In this document: one piece after another, positions 1 through 11,931 of the stretch | Numbering within the stretch: position 1 is the stretch's first letter | Layout of the letters: every line of letters begins with the position of its first letter | Origin: Betaproteobacteria bacterium HGW-Betaproteobacteria-8 | GTDB taxonomy: Bacteria; Pseudomonadota; Gammaproteobacteria; Burkholderiales; Methylophilaceae | Assembly (NCBI GenBank): GCA_002842135.1 | Contig: PHCD01000043.1 | Coordinates: forward strand, 1-16,703 | Direction of reading: 5' to 3' | DNA length: 16,703 nucleotides | The notes under the pieces: generated by a model | The model's input: only the letters and a program-made list of their open reading frames with translations | What the model was told of the DNA's origin: nothing | Databases searched by the model: none | Position numbers and translations under genes: made by a program

Positions 1-138
1 CTCATTGACAGACTGATGAATACGCCTTTACCGGTGGAAGAAACCGAGATTCGCAAGGTACTCACTTATTCCGTGCTTACACCAAAAAATTCACTTACTC
101 CTGAACAGCAGTCATGGTTTGAAATACTTGAGCAATGA
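1..138 (+). CDS. 3' end of an unidentified gene
   Basis: An open frame enters from the left edge and stops with TGA, giving the last 45 residues of a protein that ends in SWFEILEQ. The segment is polar, with no membrane helix and no motif I can assign to a family, so no function is proposed. It is transcribed towards the dif site, opposite to the genes on the other side of it, as expected for a gene on the left replichore close to the terminus. A perfect 8-bp hairpin lies about 60 bases downstream and might end its transcript. Confidence 0.6.
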   Translation, partial: LIDRLMNTPLPVEETEIRKVLTYSVLTPKNSLTPEQQSWFEILEQ

Positions 139-200
139 TTTGGCACGCTCGGTAGACTGGAGCGCCAATGGGAAGGTCTGAGGGAAAGTCCTGTAGACAT

Positions 201-226
201 ATCAAGCCTACGAGTGCGGGCTTGAT
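201..226. terminator. Perfect 8-bp hairpin, possible weak terminator
   Basis: ATCAAGCC at 201-208 pairs with GGCTTGAT at 219-226 around a 10-base loop. It lies between the stop of the partial left gene and the stop of a tiny minus-strand ORF. No clear T-run follows on either strand, so intrinsic termination is uncertain. It could instead protect an RNA 3' end. Confidence 0.35.
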
Positions 227-233
227 TCTCTAT

Positions 234-281
234 CTACTGAGTTTTACGGTAATAGATTTGGTCATTGACGATTTCATCCAT
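234..281 (-). CDS. Possible 15-residue peptide ORF with strong RBS
   Basis: ATG at 281-279 opens a 15-codon frame, MDEIVNDQIYYRKTQ, ending in TAG at 236-234. AAGGAG sits 6 bases upstream of the ATG, an ideal Shine-Dalgarno arrangement that is stronger than those of several large genes in the window. I do not recognise the peptide, and it lacks the Glu/Tyr spacing expected of a PqqA precursor. It could be a real small protein, a leader peptide, or the preserved start of a gene whose body was lost near dif. An overlapping frame starting one base off also gives a 15-residue peptide, which lowers confidence. Confidence 0.25.
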   Translation of the reverse strand: MDEIVNDQIYYRKTQ

Positions 282-359
282 ACAAGTCTCCTTGATAGGG
301 TGGAAACAGCTAGAACTCAGGGTTACCGCTAAAAACTGTTCCGGTTATAGGTTATTCTT

Positions 360-387
360 ACTTCGCATAATGTATATTATGTAAAAT
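360..387 (+). other. dif: dif site (XerC/XerD chromosome dimer resolution site)
   Basis: The 28-bp site has a XerC arm ACTTCGCATAA (360-370), a central region TGTATA (371-376) and a XerD arm TTATGTAAAAT (377-387). From memory, the Escherichia coli dif arms are GGTGCGCATAA, TGTATA and TTATGTTAAAT, which gives 24 of 28 matches. The whole core, from the second C of the XerC arm through TTATGT, is identical. XerC and XerD resolve chromosome dimers here at the septum, activated by FtsK. Gene orientation flips across the site, with both sides transcribed towards it, as expected at the terminus. It lies 18 bp beyond the stop codon of the minus-strand membrane protein gene. No second copy is visible in the window. 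Confidence 0.9.
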
Positions 388-405
388 CAATAATGCACCC
401 AGATA

Positions 406-1080
406 TCAGGGCTTCTTGGATTTATCGAGTTGGCTGATAATCTTTGCAGCCCATTCCCTGCCTCCAAGTCCGAATGCAATTGCAAGTGCCAGGAACACTG
501 CGCCGAACACAATAACAAAAAGTGCCGTTAACATTTGCGTGCCGATATCAAGTTGCTCCAACGCGACGAACAGCGCGAATACCTGGATGGCATATTCAGC
601 TGTTGTGCTGATGACCAACGCCCCGTCAAACTTGATGCCGTGCAACCAGGCAAAAACAAGGCGATTGATGAATCTGGCCAGCAAGGTACCGAATATCAGG
701 ATCAGGATAGCGACAATGATCTTGGGCAGGTAATTGGCCAGTGAGTTGAGCATGCTGGCAACTTCAGTCAAGCCAAGCGAATTTGCACCCGTGATGACGA
801 AAAGCAGAATGACCAGCCAGTAAACCACCATGCTGATAACGCCGCTCAGGGTCAAATCTACGCCGCTATGGCTGAGAAAGTGCTCCAGGCCGGACTTGTC
901 GGCGAACTGATCAAACCGCATGAACCCTAATATGCGCTTTACTACGATGCAAGCGGCTTTGGCACAGAGCCAACCAAAGAAAAGGATGACAATTACGGCA
1001 AGCAATTTAGGGAAAAACGTAGCCACTTGCCCCCAGAAATCATTCAATGACATCAGAAATATATCTATCTGGTTTTGCAT
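406..1080 (-). CDS. TM-helix (CmpX/MscS-related) small membrane protein
   Basis: A 224-residue protein with four or five hydrophobic helices (about 22-45, 80-99, 117-142, 160-178 and 182-205). Two conserved TM-helix repeats are visible, around LPKIIVAILILIFGTLLARF and the earlier FPKLLAVIVILFFGW segment. The C-terminal FGLGGREWA resembles the end of the pore-lining helix in small mechanosensitive channels. It is much shorter than full MscS proteins and lacks the cytoplasmic beta domain, so it fits the CmpX/conserved-TM-helix group of inner-membrane proteins linked to osmotic or envelope stress. The channel role is inferred from family resemblance. AAGGAGGT lies just before the ATG and supports the start. 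It is the gene closest to dif on this side. Confidence 0.8.
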   Translation of the reverse strand: MQNQIDIFLMSLNDFWGQVATFFPKLLAVIVILFFGWLCAKAACIVVKRILGFMRFDQFADKSGLEHFLSHSGVDLTLSGVISMVVYWLVILLFVITGANSLGLTEVASMLNSLANYLPKIIVAILILIFGTLLARFINRLVFAWLHGIKFDGALVISTTAEYAIQVFALFVALEQLDIGTQMLTALFVIVFGAVFLALAIAFGLGGREWAAKIISQLDKSKKP

Positions 1081-1185
1081 GGCACCTCCTTGTTGGTTTT
1101 ATATTCTAGATGGAATTACTAATGATTGTGCCGCCATCAGTTGGCAGCACTTGGTGGAATCGCGCAATTTTCCCTTATATAACTT

Positions 1186-1211
1186 AATGAGGCAATTAAA
1201 ATGGCCTCGTT
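1186..1211. terminator. Hairpin in AT-rich spacer downstream of the DoxX gene
   Basis: AATGAGGC at 1186-1193 pairs with GCCTCGTT at 1204-1211 (one G-T pair) around a 10-base loop, within an otherwise very AT-rich spacer. It follows the stop of the DoxX-family gene on the minus strand and precedes the TM-helix protein gene. It could separate the two transcription units. The T-rich tail is imperfect (ATTAAGTT on the minus strand). Confidence 0.4.
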
Positions 1212-1217
1212 ATTTAA

Positions 1218-1260
1218 TAATATGGATTAATTTATAATTTTATAATATTGATTAATATAA
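1218..1260. repeat. AT-rich imperfect direct repeat, 25-bp period
   Basis: Two 18-bp units starting at 1218 and 1243 share 15 of 18 bases, with core GATTAAT in both. They sit in the nearly GC-free end of the spacer next to the stop of the DoxX-family gene. AT-rich sequence produces such matches easily, so a binding-site role is only a possibility. Confidence 0.3.
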
Positions 1261-1265
1261 CTTTA

Positions 1266-1781
1266 TTATTTTTGTTTATCGCCATATTTATAACGAAATA
1301 TCCAGTGGTCCAGACTTAATTTCCCCGCACCTGAAAATAAAAGCGGTAGAAACATGACGATAAAAATGACTGGCAGTTTGTAGTTGCCGAAACCATCACC
1401 CTGCTCGTCAATGATGCGATATCCGGTCAATAGCTGACTTAATGAGTGCCATTCGGATGGCCAGTGTACTGCCGCGATAGCGACCATTGTCAGGACTACG
1501 AGTGAAATGGAAAAGAACCTGGTAGCCAGCCCAAGAACTAAAGCTGCAGCGCCAATCAGTTCAAACCAGGTGGCAATCTGCCAGCTGAGCTCTGCTTGTA
1601 ACAGATTGAACGGGAAAGGAAATGCTACATGCTCGAACCAGTTGCTGCCGGTCAGTTTTGCGTATCCTGCCTCGCCGAACTCCCACGCCAGAAATAGCCT
1701 GAGAAATAATGCTGGAATGACAGGCGCCAGCCTTTCGAGAACGTTGACTGCCTGAAAGTAATAAGTTGAAACGAATTGCAT
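1266..1781 (-). CDS. DoxX family membrane protein
   Basis: A 171-residue integral membrane protein with about four hydrophobic helices. The family signature is visible in LRLFLAWEFGEAGYAKL near the N terminus and in the central AATWF-like stretch, where ELIGAAALVLGLATRF matches the DoxX/DoxD second helix. DoxX proteins are small inner-membrane proteins; characterised members take part in quinone-linked redox or oxidative-stress complexes, but the role of this subgroup is not fixed. GGGAGG lies 5 bases upstream of the ATG. It follows msrQ on the same strand with a 64-bp gap containing a perfect hairpin, so it may be co-expressed with the methionine sulfoxide repair pair. That functional link is inference. 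Confidence 0.85.
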   Translation of the reverse strand: MQFVSTYYFQAVNVLERLAPVIPALFLRLFLAWEFGEAGYAKLTGSNWFEHVAFPFPFNLLQAELSWQIATWFELIGAAALVLGLATRFFSISLVVLTMVAIAAVHWPSEWHSLSQLLTGYRIIDEQGDGFGNYKLPVIFIVMFLPLLFSGAGKLSLDHWIFRYKYGDKQK

Positions 1782-1798
1782 ATAGCCTCCCTTTGAAT

Positions 1799-1821
1799 TG
1801 TCTGGATTAGTCGTCCAGACA
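1799..1821. promoter_or_regulatory. Perfect 8-bp hairpin in the leader of the DoxX gene
   Basis: TGTCTGGA at 1799-1806 pairs exactly with TCCAGACA at 1814-1821 around a 7-base loop. On the minus strand it lies between the msrQ stop and the Shine-Dalgarno of the DoxX gene, ending about 7 bases before GGGAGG. No T-run follows, so it is more likely an mRNA-stability, processing or operator element than a classical terminator. Confidence 0.4.
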
Positions 1822-1845
1822 CGGGAGCCATTACAAAGTCACGAA

Positions 1846-2499
1846 TCAGGCAATCACCTTTTCCGAGATGGCGCTTTTGGGCCTGGCATTCACGGCATGA
1901 TATTTCCTGTAACGATAGTAAACACGGATACCCAGCAGTACTGCCAGAATAACCGCGTAAACCAGCGGTTCACGTATGTCCTTCTTAACCAGCCACCAGA
2001 AATGCAGTACGCCGAGGATGGCAATCAGGTAAACCGTATAGTGCAGCTGCTTCCAGCGCGACCCCAGGCGCCGCATCATGGCGCTGCTTGAGGTCAATGC
2101 CAATGGTATGGATAGAACAAAGGCTGAAAACCCGACAAGCACATAAGGATGCTTGATAATGTGCTTGCTGATCTCGTTCCAGTCAAACCAGTGATCGAGC
2201 CAGAAATAAGTCGTAAAGTGCAGGCAGGCGTAAAAGAACATGAAAAGCCCCGCCATCCTGCGCAATTGAATCTGCCAGCTGATCCCCCAGATAAGCCGGA
2301 TTGGCGTCAGGGCCAATGCCGCCAACAGACAAACCAGCGCCCAGGTACCGGTTGAACGCTCGATAAACTCTATCGGGTTTGCGCTGAGGTCATCATTTAA
2401 ACCCAGCCAGAACAGCCTTGCGAGCGGAATCAGGGCCAGCACAAACAACAGGGCTTTAAGCCAGGATAGCTGCCGCTTGCTGATTTGCCTTAATGTCAT
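1846..2499 (-). CDS. msrQ: MsrQ, haem-binding membrane subunit of the MsrPQ methionine sulfoxide reductase
   Basis: A 217-residue membrane protein of the ferric-reductase-like YedZ family. It passes electrons from the respiratory chain, through quinone and haem b, to the periplasmic molybdoenzyme MsrP. Six hydrophobic segments are visible. The expected haem-ligand histidines fall at H94 (CLHFTTY), H153 (QLHYTVY) and H166 (VLHFWW), close to the positions known in the E. coli protein. It begins 6 bp after the msrP stop with no clear Shine-Dalgarno of its own, which suggests translational coupling. Length and order (msrP then msrQ) are standard. Confidence 0.95.
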   Translation of the reverse strand: MTLRQISKRQLSWLKALLFVLALIPLARLFWLGLNDDLSANPIEFIERSTGTWALVCLLAALALTPIRLIWGISWQIQLRRMAGLFMFFYACLHFTTYFWLDHWFDWNEISKHIIKHPYVLVGFSAFVLSIPLALTSSSAMMRRLGSRWKQLHYTVYLIAILGVLHFWWLVKKDIREPLVYAVILAVLLGIRVYYRYRKYHAVNARPKSAISEKVIA

Positions 2500-2505
2500 G
2501 GTTGC

Positions 2506-3468
2506 TTAAAAGTTCTTTTGCAGATCCAGGCCGGCGTACATCTGCCCTACTTCTTCGGCATAACCGTTGAACATCTGCGTCTTGATGCGTGGCGAAAACA
2601 AGCCGCCACCTATACGCCGCTCGGATGATTGGCTCCAGCGTGGATGCGAGACCTTGGGATTGACGTTGGCATAGAAGCCATATTCCGCCGGCGAAGCCTT
2701 CATCCAGGTACTGACAGGCATTTTTTCGGTAAATCGGATCTTTACGATGGATTTGCCCCCTTTGAAACCGTACTTCCATGGCACAACCAGGCGCATGGGA
2801 GCACCATTCTGATTGGGCAACACTTCACCATAAAGACCAACTGCCATGATGGTAAGCGGATGCATGGCTTCATCCATGCGCAAACCTTCCGTATATGGCC
2901 AATCAAGAACAGGGATACGCACGCCAGCCATCTGTCGGGGATCAGCAAGTGAAATGAATTCGACATACTTGGCGTTGGCGGTCGGCTCGGCATATTTAAT
3001 CAGATTGGCAAGCGGTAAACCGACCCAGGGAATGACCATGGACCAACCCTCCACGCAGCGCATACGGTAAATACGCTCTTCCAGCGGGGCGATCTTGAAG
3101 ATGTCCTCAATCGAGATTTGCCTGGGCTTTTTCACCTCGCCTTCGATTGCGACGGTCCAGGGTGTTGGTTTAAACAGCCTTGCATGGACGACTGGATCGC
3201 CCTTGTCGGTGCCGAACTCATAGAAATTGTTGTAGGTGGTGACATCTTTGTAGCTGGTCAGCTTCTCATCCTTGCCATAAGCTGTTTTGCTGAATGCAGC
3301 AATCTTCTGCCTCTGCTCTGCAGCATGTAATGCTTGCGGCAGCATGCCGGAGATGGCGCCTGCAGCAACACTGAAGCCTGCGGCTTTGAGGAATTCACGG
3401 CGATTCTCAAATACTTCACGTGGCGTGATTTCCGAGGATGGAATATCCGGTTTTTTGGCGATGTACAT
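2506..3468 (-). CDS. msrP: MsrP, periplasmic molybdopterin protein-methionine-sulfoxide reductase
   Basis: A 320-residue catalytic subunit that reduces methionine sulfoxide in envelope proteins after oxidative or chlorine stress. The N terminus carries a twin-arginine export signal ([10 protein letters not shown] at 22-31), then a hydrophobic stretch and a likely cleavage near ALHAA (46-50). The molybdenum-ligating cysteine is C138 in RMRCVEGW. Conserved sulfite-oxidase-fold motifs follow, including [17 protein letters not shown] near the C-terminal third. Length matches the family. AAAGGG lies 8 bases upstream of the ATG. It is followed immediately by msrQ. A 111-bp gap separates it from cysQ, so it probably has its own promoter, although I could not identify a convincing one. 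Confidence 0.95.
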   Translation of the reverse strand: MYIAKKPDIPSSEITPREVFENRREFLKAAGFSVAAGAISGMLPQALHAAEQRQKIAAFSKTAYGKDEKLTSYKDVTTYNNFYEFGTDKGDPVVHARLFKPTPWTVAIEGEVKKPRQISIEDIFKIAPLEERIYRMRCVEGWSMVIPWVGLPLANLIKYAEPTANAKYVEFISLADPRQMAGVRIPVLDWPYTEGLRMDEAMHPLTIMAVGLYGEVLPNQNGAPMRLVVPWKYGFKGGKSIVKIRFTEKMPVSTWMKASPAEYGFYANVNPKVSHPRWSQSSERRIGGGLFSPRIKTQMFNGYAEEVGQMYAGLDLQKNF

Positions 3469-3579
3469 GCTGGCTACCCTTTCTGTTTGGCACTTGAGCT
3501 CCCGGGATCAGGCTGGCTCAGAACCGAAAACTTCATTGATGCGCATTAGTCGCCAAAATGGCTACAGCCTTACATTTGA

Positions 3580-7846
<4,267 letters not shown>

Positions 7847-7868
7847 GTTTAATCACTCTTCTCCAGCC

Positions 7869-10800
7869 TCAGGCCATCACTTGATCATGCATACGCATGG
7901 CAGCTTCTATGTCCACTTCAACGATACGCGAAACACCGGACTCTTGCATCGTCACGCCGATCAACTGCTGTGCCATTTCCATGGTTATTTTATTATGGCT
8001 CACAAATAAAAACTGTGTGCGCTCGGACATTTTTTTTACAAGATTGCAGAAACGCTCGGTATTGCTGTCGTCCAGCGGCGCATCCACTTCGTCCATCAGG
8101 CAGAATGGCGCCGGATTCAGTCGGAACAGCGCAAAAACCAGCGCCAGGGCCGTCAGTGCCTTTTCCCCGCCGGATAGCAGATGAATAGTGCTATTCTTCT
8201 TGCCTGGCGGCTGGGCAAACACCTGCATGCCGGTGTCCAGTATCTCTTCGCCCAGCAACTCCAGCCTTGCCTGACCGCCGCCGAACAACAAGGTAAAAAG
8301 CTCCGCAAAATGGCGGTTGGCCTCATCGAAAGTATTTTGCAGGCGGCTACGCGTTTCCTTGTCTATGCGCCGGATAGCGTCTTCCAGCGTGGTAATAGCC
8401 TCATTCAAGTCCAGCGACTGGCTGTCCAGATGCTGCTTGCGTTCACGCTCGCTGCTGAGCTCCTGTATGGCGGCCAGATTGACAGGCCCTAGAGCTTCAA
8501 TCTCCTGATTGAGCGTACCGACTTTATTTTCAATGTCCGCCACTTTGGTTGAGGTGGAAAGATTCTCAGCCAATACTGCTTCATCCAGATGAATCGCGGC
8601 AAGCTCGGACTGGCACTGTTCGAAATGCAGCCTGGCTTCCTGCTCGACCAGCCTTGATTGTTCGAGCTTATCACGAAGCGGATGCAGCATTTGCTCATTC
8701 TGCATGCGGTTGCGTTCCTGGTCCTGCAACGCAGTTTCTGCCTGGGAAAGCTGGTTTCTCGTCTCTGCCAGCGCAGCTTCGCGCTGCTGTTTCAATAACA
8801 AAGCCTGCTCAAGGTTGGCCTTCAAGCCTTCCATTTTTGCGGCATCCAGCATCTGCACAGACTCTTTCTGTCTCAGCTTGAGTGCCTGAATTTCTTCATG
8901 TGTTGAGTTAATATTACTATTTATTTGATTGATATTATTGAGTATTAATTTTTTATTAAACACCATCTCCTGCAACGCGTGTTCAGCATTCTGCAAGGAT
9001 TGTCGTGCCTGGTTCAGCGCATTCTGTTCGCGGTCACGGCCTTGTTGAGCTTCTTCGCAGACCTTTTTGAGTTCAGGCAGGCCTTGATTTGCCTGCTCTA
9101 TGCGCGCCAGCAAGTCCTTTTTGTGTAGTGATGCGGTTTCGATTTTCGCTTCAATTGACTCCAGTTCCTGTGCAATCGCGGTTTTACGCTCCATTGCATG
9201 TTGCAGCTGCTGTTCCAGCCGCTGAATATCCAGCGTGAGCTGGTGTTCATGCTGGCCGATGTTACGCAGGTTCTGCTGAATCTCATGCAGCGATTGACGT
9301 AAATGCTGAATACCCTCTTCCGCCTGCTTGAGTTGGTCGGTCACTATGCTGACAGCATGTTGGGCTTTGGGTAATGCAGACTGCAGCGCTTCCAGCTCTC
9401 GCTGTCTTTCCAGTACACCATGCAGTGCGCTTTGCGGACTGAACAAGGTCAGGCTATAGCGAGTATAAATATCACCCTCATGGCTCACCAGCATTTCGCC
9501 GGGGTGCAGCTGTTTACGGGCTTCTGCGACATTGCTGGTATCTTCCAGCAAGTAAACGCCCTGTAACCAATCCAGTACTGCACCGCTGATTTCGGGCGCC
9601 ATCTGCTCGATTTGGGCAGCAAGTGGCTTGTGTGGCGAAGCCGCACTGGAATGGCTAACAGCCTCGGCAGCTTCAGCAAGAACGACTGTGGCAGCCGGGC
9701 GCGAGCCGCTTGTCATCAGGGCTTCGGTTCGCAATATGCCGTTCAGGCGCGCACCGAGAACAGCTTCCATCGCCGTTTCCCAGCCGCTGGCTATCGTCAG
9801 TTTCTGCCAAAGCCTCTCTGCGTCATGCAGGCCCTGCTGCTTCAACCATTCATCCATCCTGGCCTCATGCCCGATCGATTGTTGTATCTTCTGCAGGGAG
9901 TGGATTTGCGCCTCCAGTTGGGCGGCGTGTCGCTGCTCATCCTGCTGTTTCAACCTCAAGGTCTTGATGGTTTCGGCCTGCTGCTGTTCCTTGGCACGAG
10001 TTTCGGTGATTTGCAGTTCCAGTTGCGACAACTGTTGCCGCAAGCCGCTCAATTCCGTGCGTTTGGATTCAAGATCGGCGGCATCAGGCAATTGCAGATT
10101 CTGCATATCCGTCTGCAGGCGTTGCAAACGATGCTGCAGTTCATCCATGTTGCGGTCTGCATACCCCAACTGAGTGGTTTCCAGGCGTATCGCCTGTTCT
10201 GTTTCTGCCAGGGCCTTCTGCGATTCAGCCAGATTGCGCTGCCTTTCTGCATACGCGGTTTCCAGCATCGGCAGGTCCGCCTGTAAAGCTGCCAGGGCGA
10301 CCGTTGCCTGCTGCTCATCCGACTCTGCCTGCGCCTGCTTGAGCATGAGTTCGGCAAGGCTCTCATCCAAACCCAGCTTCTGGGCATCCAGCTTTGCGGA
10401 CTGCGCAGCAATCTGCTGCAACTGCAAATTAAGCCGCTCGCGGGCTTCCTGTGTATGCTTTACCTGCTGTTCCAGATTCGATACATCGGCATTGGTTTCG
10501 TAATACTGTGTCTGTGCCGCCTGCACCGCTTCGCTAGCAGCAAAATTCTGCTGGCGCAGGCTTTCCAGCAGGCTCTCAGCCTTGCGCAGACTGGCCATTT
10601 GCGACTCGAGACTGTTAACCAGTTTTTCTACCAGGAACTTGGTCTTTTCCCAAGCCATGCCCGCATCGCGCTTTTTCAACAACCATAACTGGCCATGTGC
10701 GTGTTTGAGTGCACTCTGTAATTGATGATATTGCTGGGTAACGACCGCCTGCGCTTCCAACCGGACAATCTGCTTGTCCATCTCCTGCCGGATATCCTCC

Positions 10801-11381
10801 ACCCGGTTCAGATTCTCACGCGTGTCGCGCAATCTCAGTTCGGTCTCACGACGGCGTTCCTTATATTTGGAGATGCCGGCCGCCTCTTCGAGAAATACCC
10901 GGAGTTCTTCCGGCTTTGCCTCGACAATACGGGAAATGGTGTTTTGGCCGATGATGGCATAGGCACGGCCACCAAGACCGGTACCGAGGAACAGGTCAGC
11001 CACGTCGCGCCGTCTGACCGGGGTGTTGTTGATGTAGTAACTGGAACCTTTGTCGCGTTCGATCACACGCTTGACCGAGATCTCGGCATATTGCGACCAT
11101 TCGCCGCTGGTTCCGCCCAAGCTGTTGTCAAAAATCAGCTCAACGCTGCCACGAGAGACTGCCTTGCGATTGGCTGAGCCATTGAAAATGACATCCTGCA
11201 TGGAATCGCCGCGCATTTCCTTGGCGCTGGATTCACCCAGCACCCAGCGTATGGACTCCATGACATTGGATTTGCCGCAACCATTGGGGCCGACCACGCC
11301 AACTCTCTGGCCATGCAGATGCAGTGTGGTCGCATCAACGAAAGATTTGAATCCGGCAAGTTTGAGATGTGTCAGGCGCAA
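7869..11381 (-). CDS. smc: Smc, chromosome segregation ATPase
   Basis: A 1170-residue SMC protein that organises and segregates the chromosome, normally with ScpA and ScpB, neither of which is in this window. Walker A is GPNGCGKS at 31-38, with the Q-loop region after it. A long coiled coil follows, a globular hinge lies at about 510-650, a return coiled coil comes next, then the signature LSGGEK at about 1069-1074 and Walker B ending in LMDEVDAPLDD (D1097, E1098). The start is TTG at 11381-11379: an in-frame TGA lies two codons upstream, and the first ATG (codon 41) would remove Walker A, so TTG is effectively forced. No good Shine-Dalgarno is visible. An AT-rich stretch codes for a patch rich in Asn and Ile in the return coil (near residues 805-830). 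Confidence 0.97.
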   Translation of the reverse strand: MRLTHLKLAGFKSFVDATTLHLHGQRVGVVGPNGCGKSNVMESIRWVLGESSAKEMRGDSMQDVIFNGSANRKAVSRGSVELIFDNSLGGTSGEWSQYAEISVKRVIERDKGSSYYINNTPVRRRDVADLFLGTGLGGRAYAIIGQNTISRIVEAKPEELRVFLEEAAGISKYKERRRETELRLRDTRENLNRVEDIRQEMDKQIVRLEAQAVVTQQYHQLQSALKHAHGQLWLLKKRDAGMAWEKTKFLVEKLVNSLESQMASLRKAESLLESLRQQNFAASEAVQAAQTQYYETNADVSNLEQQVKHTQEARERLNLQLQQIAAQSAKLDAQKLGLDESLAELMLKQAQAESDEQQATVALAALQADLPMLETAYAERQRNLAESQKALAETEQAIRLETTQLGYADRNMDELQHRLQRLQTDMQNLQLPDAADLESKRTELSGLRQQLSQLELQITETRAKEQQQAETIKTLRLKQQDEQRHAAQLEAQIHSLQKIQQSIGHEARMDEWLKQQGLHDAERLWQKLTIASGWETAMEAVLGARLNGILRTEALMTSGSRPAATVVLAEAAEAVSHSSAASPHKPLAAQIEQMAPEISGAVLDWLQGVYLLEDTSNVAEARKQLHPGEMLVSHEGDIYTRYSLTLFSPQSALHGVLERQRELEALQSALPKAQHAVSIVTDQLKQAEEGIQHLRQSLHEIQQNLRNIGQHEHQLTLDIQRLEQQLQHAMERKTAIAQELESIEAKIETASLHKKDLLARIEQANQGLPELKKVCEEAQQGRDREQNALNQARQSLQNAEHALQEMVFNKKLILNNINQINSNINSTHEEIQALKLRQKESVQMLDAAKMEGLKANLEQALLLKQQREAALAETRNQLSQAETALQDQERNRMQNEQMLHPLRDKLEQSRLVEQEARLHFEQCQSELAAIHLDEAVLAENLSTSTKVADIENKVGTLNQEIEALGPVNLAAIQELSSERERKQHLDSQSLDLNEAITTLEDAIRRIDKETRSRLQNTFDEANRHFAELFTLLFGGGQARLELLGEEILDTGMQVFAQPPGKKNSTIHLLSGGEKALTALALVFALFRLNPAPFCLMDEVDAPLDDSNTERFCNLVKKMSERTQFLFVSHNKITMEMAQQLIGVTMQESGVSRIVEVDIEAAMRMHDQVMA

Positions 11382-11425
11382 TTGTCAGTCGTGCTTTTCG
11401 GCGTCAAGCTTATTGTTAGTGGCTG

Positions 11426-11431
11426 TATAAT
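11426..11431 (+). promoter_or_regulatory. Candidate -10 box for queF
   Basis: TATAAT at 11426-11431 is a perfect -10 hexamer, 39 bp before the queF ATG in the 89-bp divergent gap with smc. No good -35 box is found at 16-18 bp. The hexamer also reads as ATTATA on the other strand, so the same AT-rich site could help transcription towards smc. Confidence 0.45.
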
Positions 11432-11470
11432 GTCGATTCTCAAGATTATTAGATTTATACGGTAGCCACT

Positions 11471-11890
11471 ATGTCCAGTCAACCCAGCAAGACACTTGAA
11501 ACCTTCGACAATCCGAAACCGGAACGTGATTTTCATATCCACATGGAAATCCCCGAGTTCACCTGCCTCTGCCCCAAGACTGGCCAGCCGGATTTTGCCG
11601 TACTCTACCTGGACTATATCCCCGACCAGAAATGTGTCGAATTGAAGAGCCTGAAACTTTATATATGGTCATTCCGTGACGAAGGCTGCTTCCATGAAGC
11701 CGTCACCAACCGCATCCTGGATGACCTCGTTGCGGCAACCCAGCCTAAATTCATGCGCCTGACAGCCAAGTTCTATGTCCGTGGCGGCGTCTTTACCAAT
11801 GTCGTCGCAGAACATCGCAAGGCTGGCTGGCAACCTCAGCCCCGCGTTGATTTGACCCTGTTTGACGCACAATCCAATATCAGGGGCTAA
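11471..11890 (+). CDS. queF: QueF, NADPH-dependent 7-cyano-7-deazaguanine reductase (type I)
   Basis: A 139-residue enzyme of the tunnelling fold that reduces the nitrile preQ0 to the amine preQ1, the step that leads to queuosine at the wobble position of tRNAs for Tyr, His, Asn and Asp. Catalytic Cys is C34 in [12 protein letters not shown], with D41 as its partner. The family signature is VELKSLKLY (56-64), and the substrate-binding H75-E76 are in FHEAV. The length is that of the short, single-domain type I enzymes rather than the longer E. coli type II. Only a weak GG-containing Shine-Dalgarno precedes the ATG. The next gene begins 41 bp downstream with no terminator between them, so read-through is likely. 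No other queuosine gene is present. Confidence 0.97.
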   Translation: MSSQPSKTLETFDNPKPERDFHIHMEIPEFTCLCPKTGQPDFAVLYLDYIPDQKCVELKSLKLYIWSFRDEGCFHEAVTNRILDDLVAATQPKFMRLTAKFYVRGGVFTNVVAEHRKAGWQPQPRVDLTLFDAQSNIRG

Positions 11891-11931
11891 CGCGTTCAGC
11901 TCTTCATTAATCCATCTGGCAAGTTAACGAT

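Noticed and set aside
175..195. Resemblance to the conserved GAGGAAAGTCC segment of RNase P RNA
   Set aside because: The segment reads GAGGGAAAGTCC, but none of the other conserved RNase P RNA regions are nearby, so the match is taken as chance.
416..733. Plus-strand open frame across the TM-helix protein gene
   Set aside because: It is antisense to a protein with clear membrane repeats and a strong ribosome binding site, and its own product shows no coherent domain.
9612..10286. Plus-strand 224-codon frame antisense to smc
   Set aside because: Repetitive Leu/Gln-rich coiled-coil codons produce long antisense frames, and there is no supporting start signal or recognisable domain.
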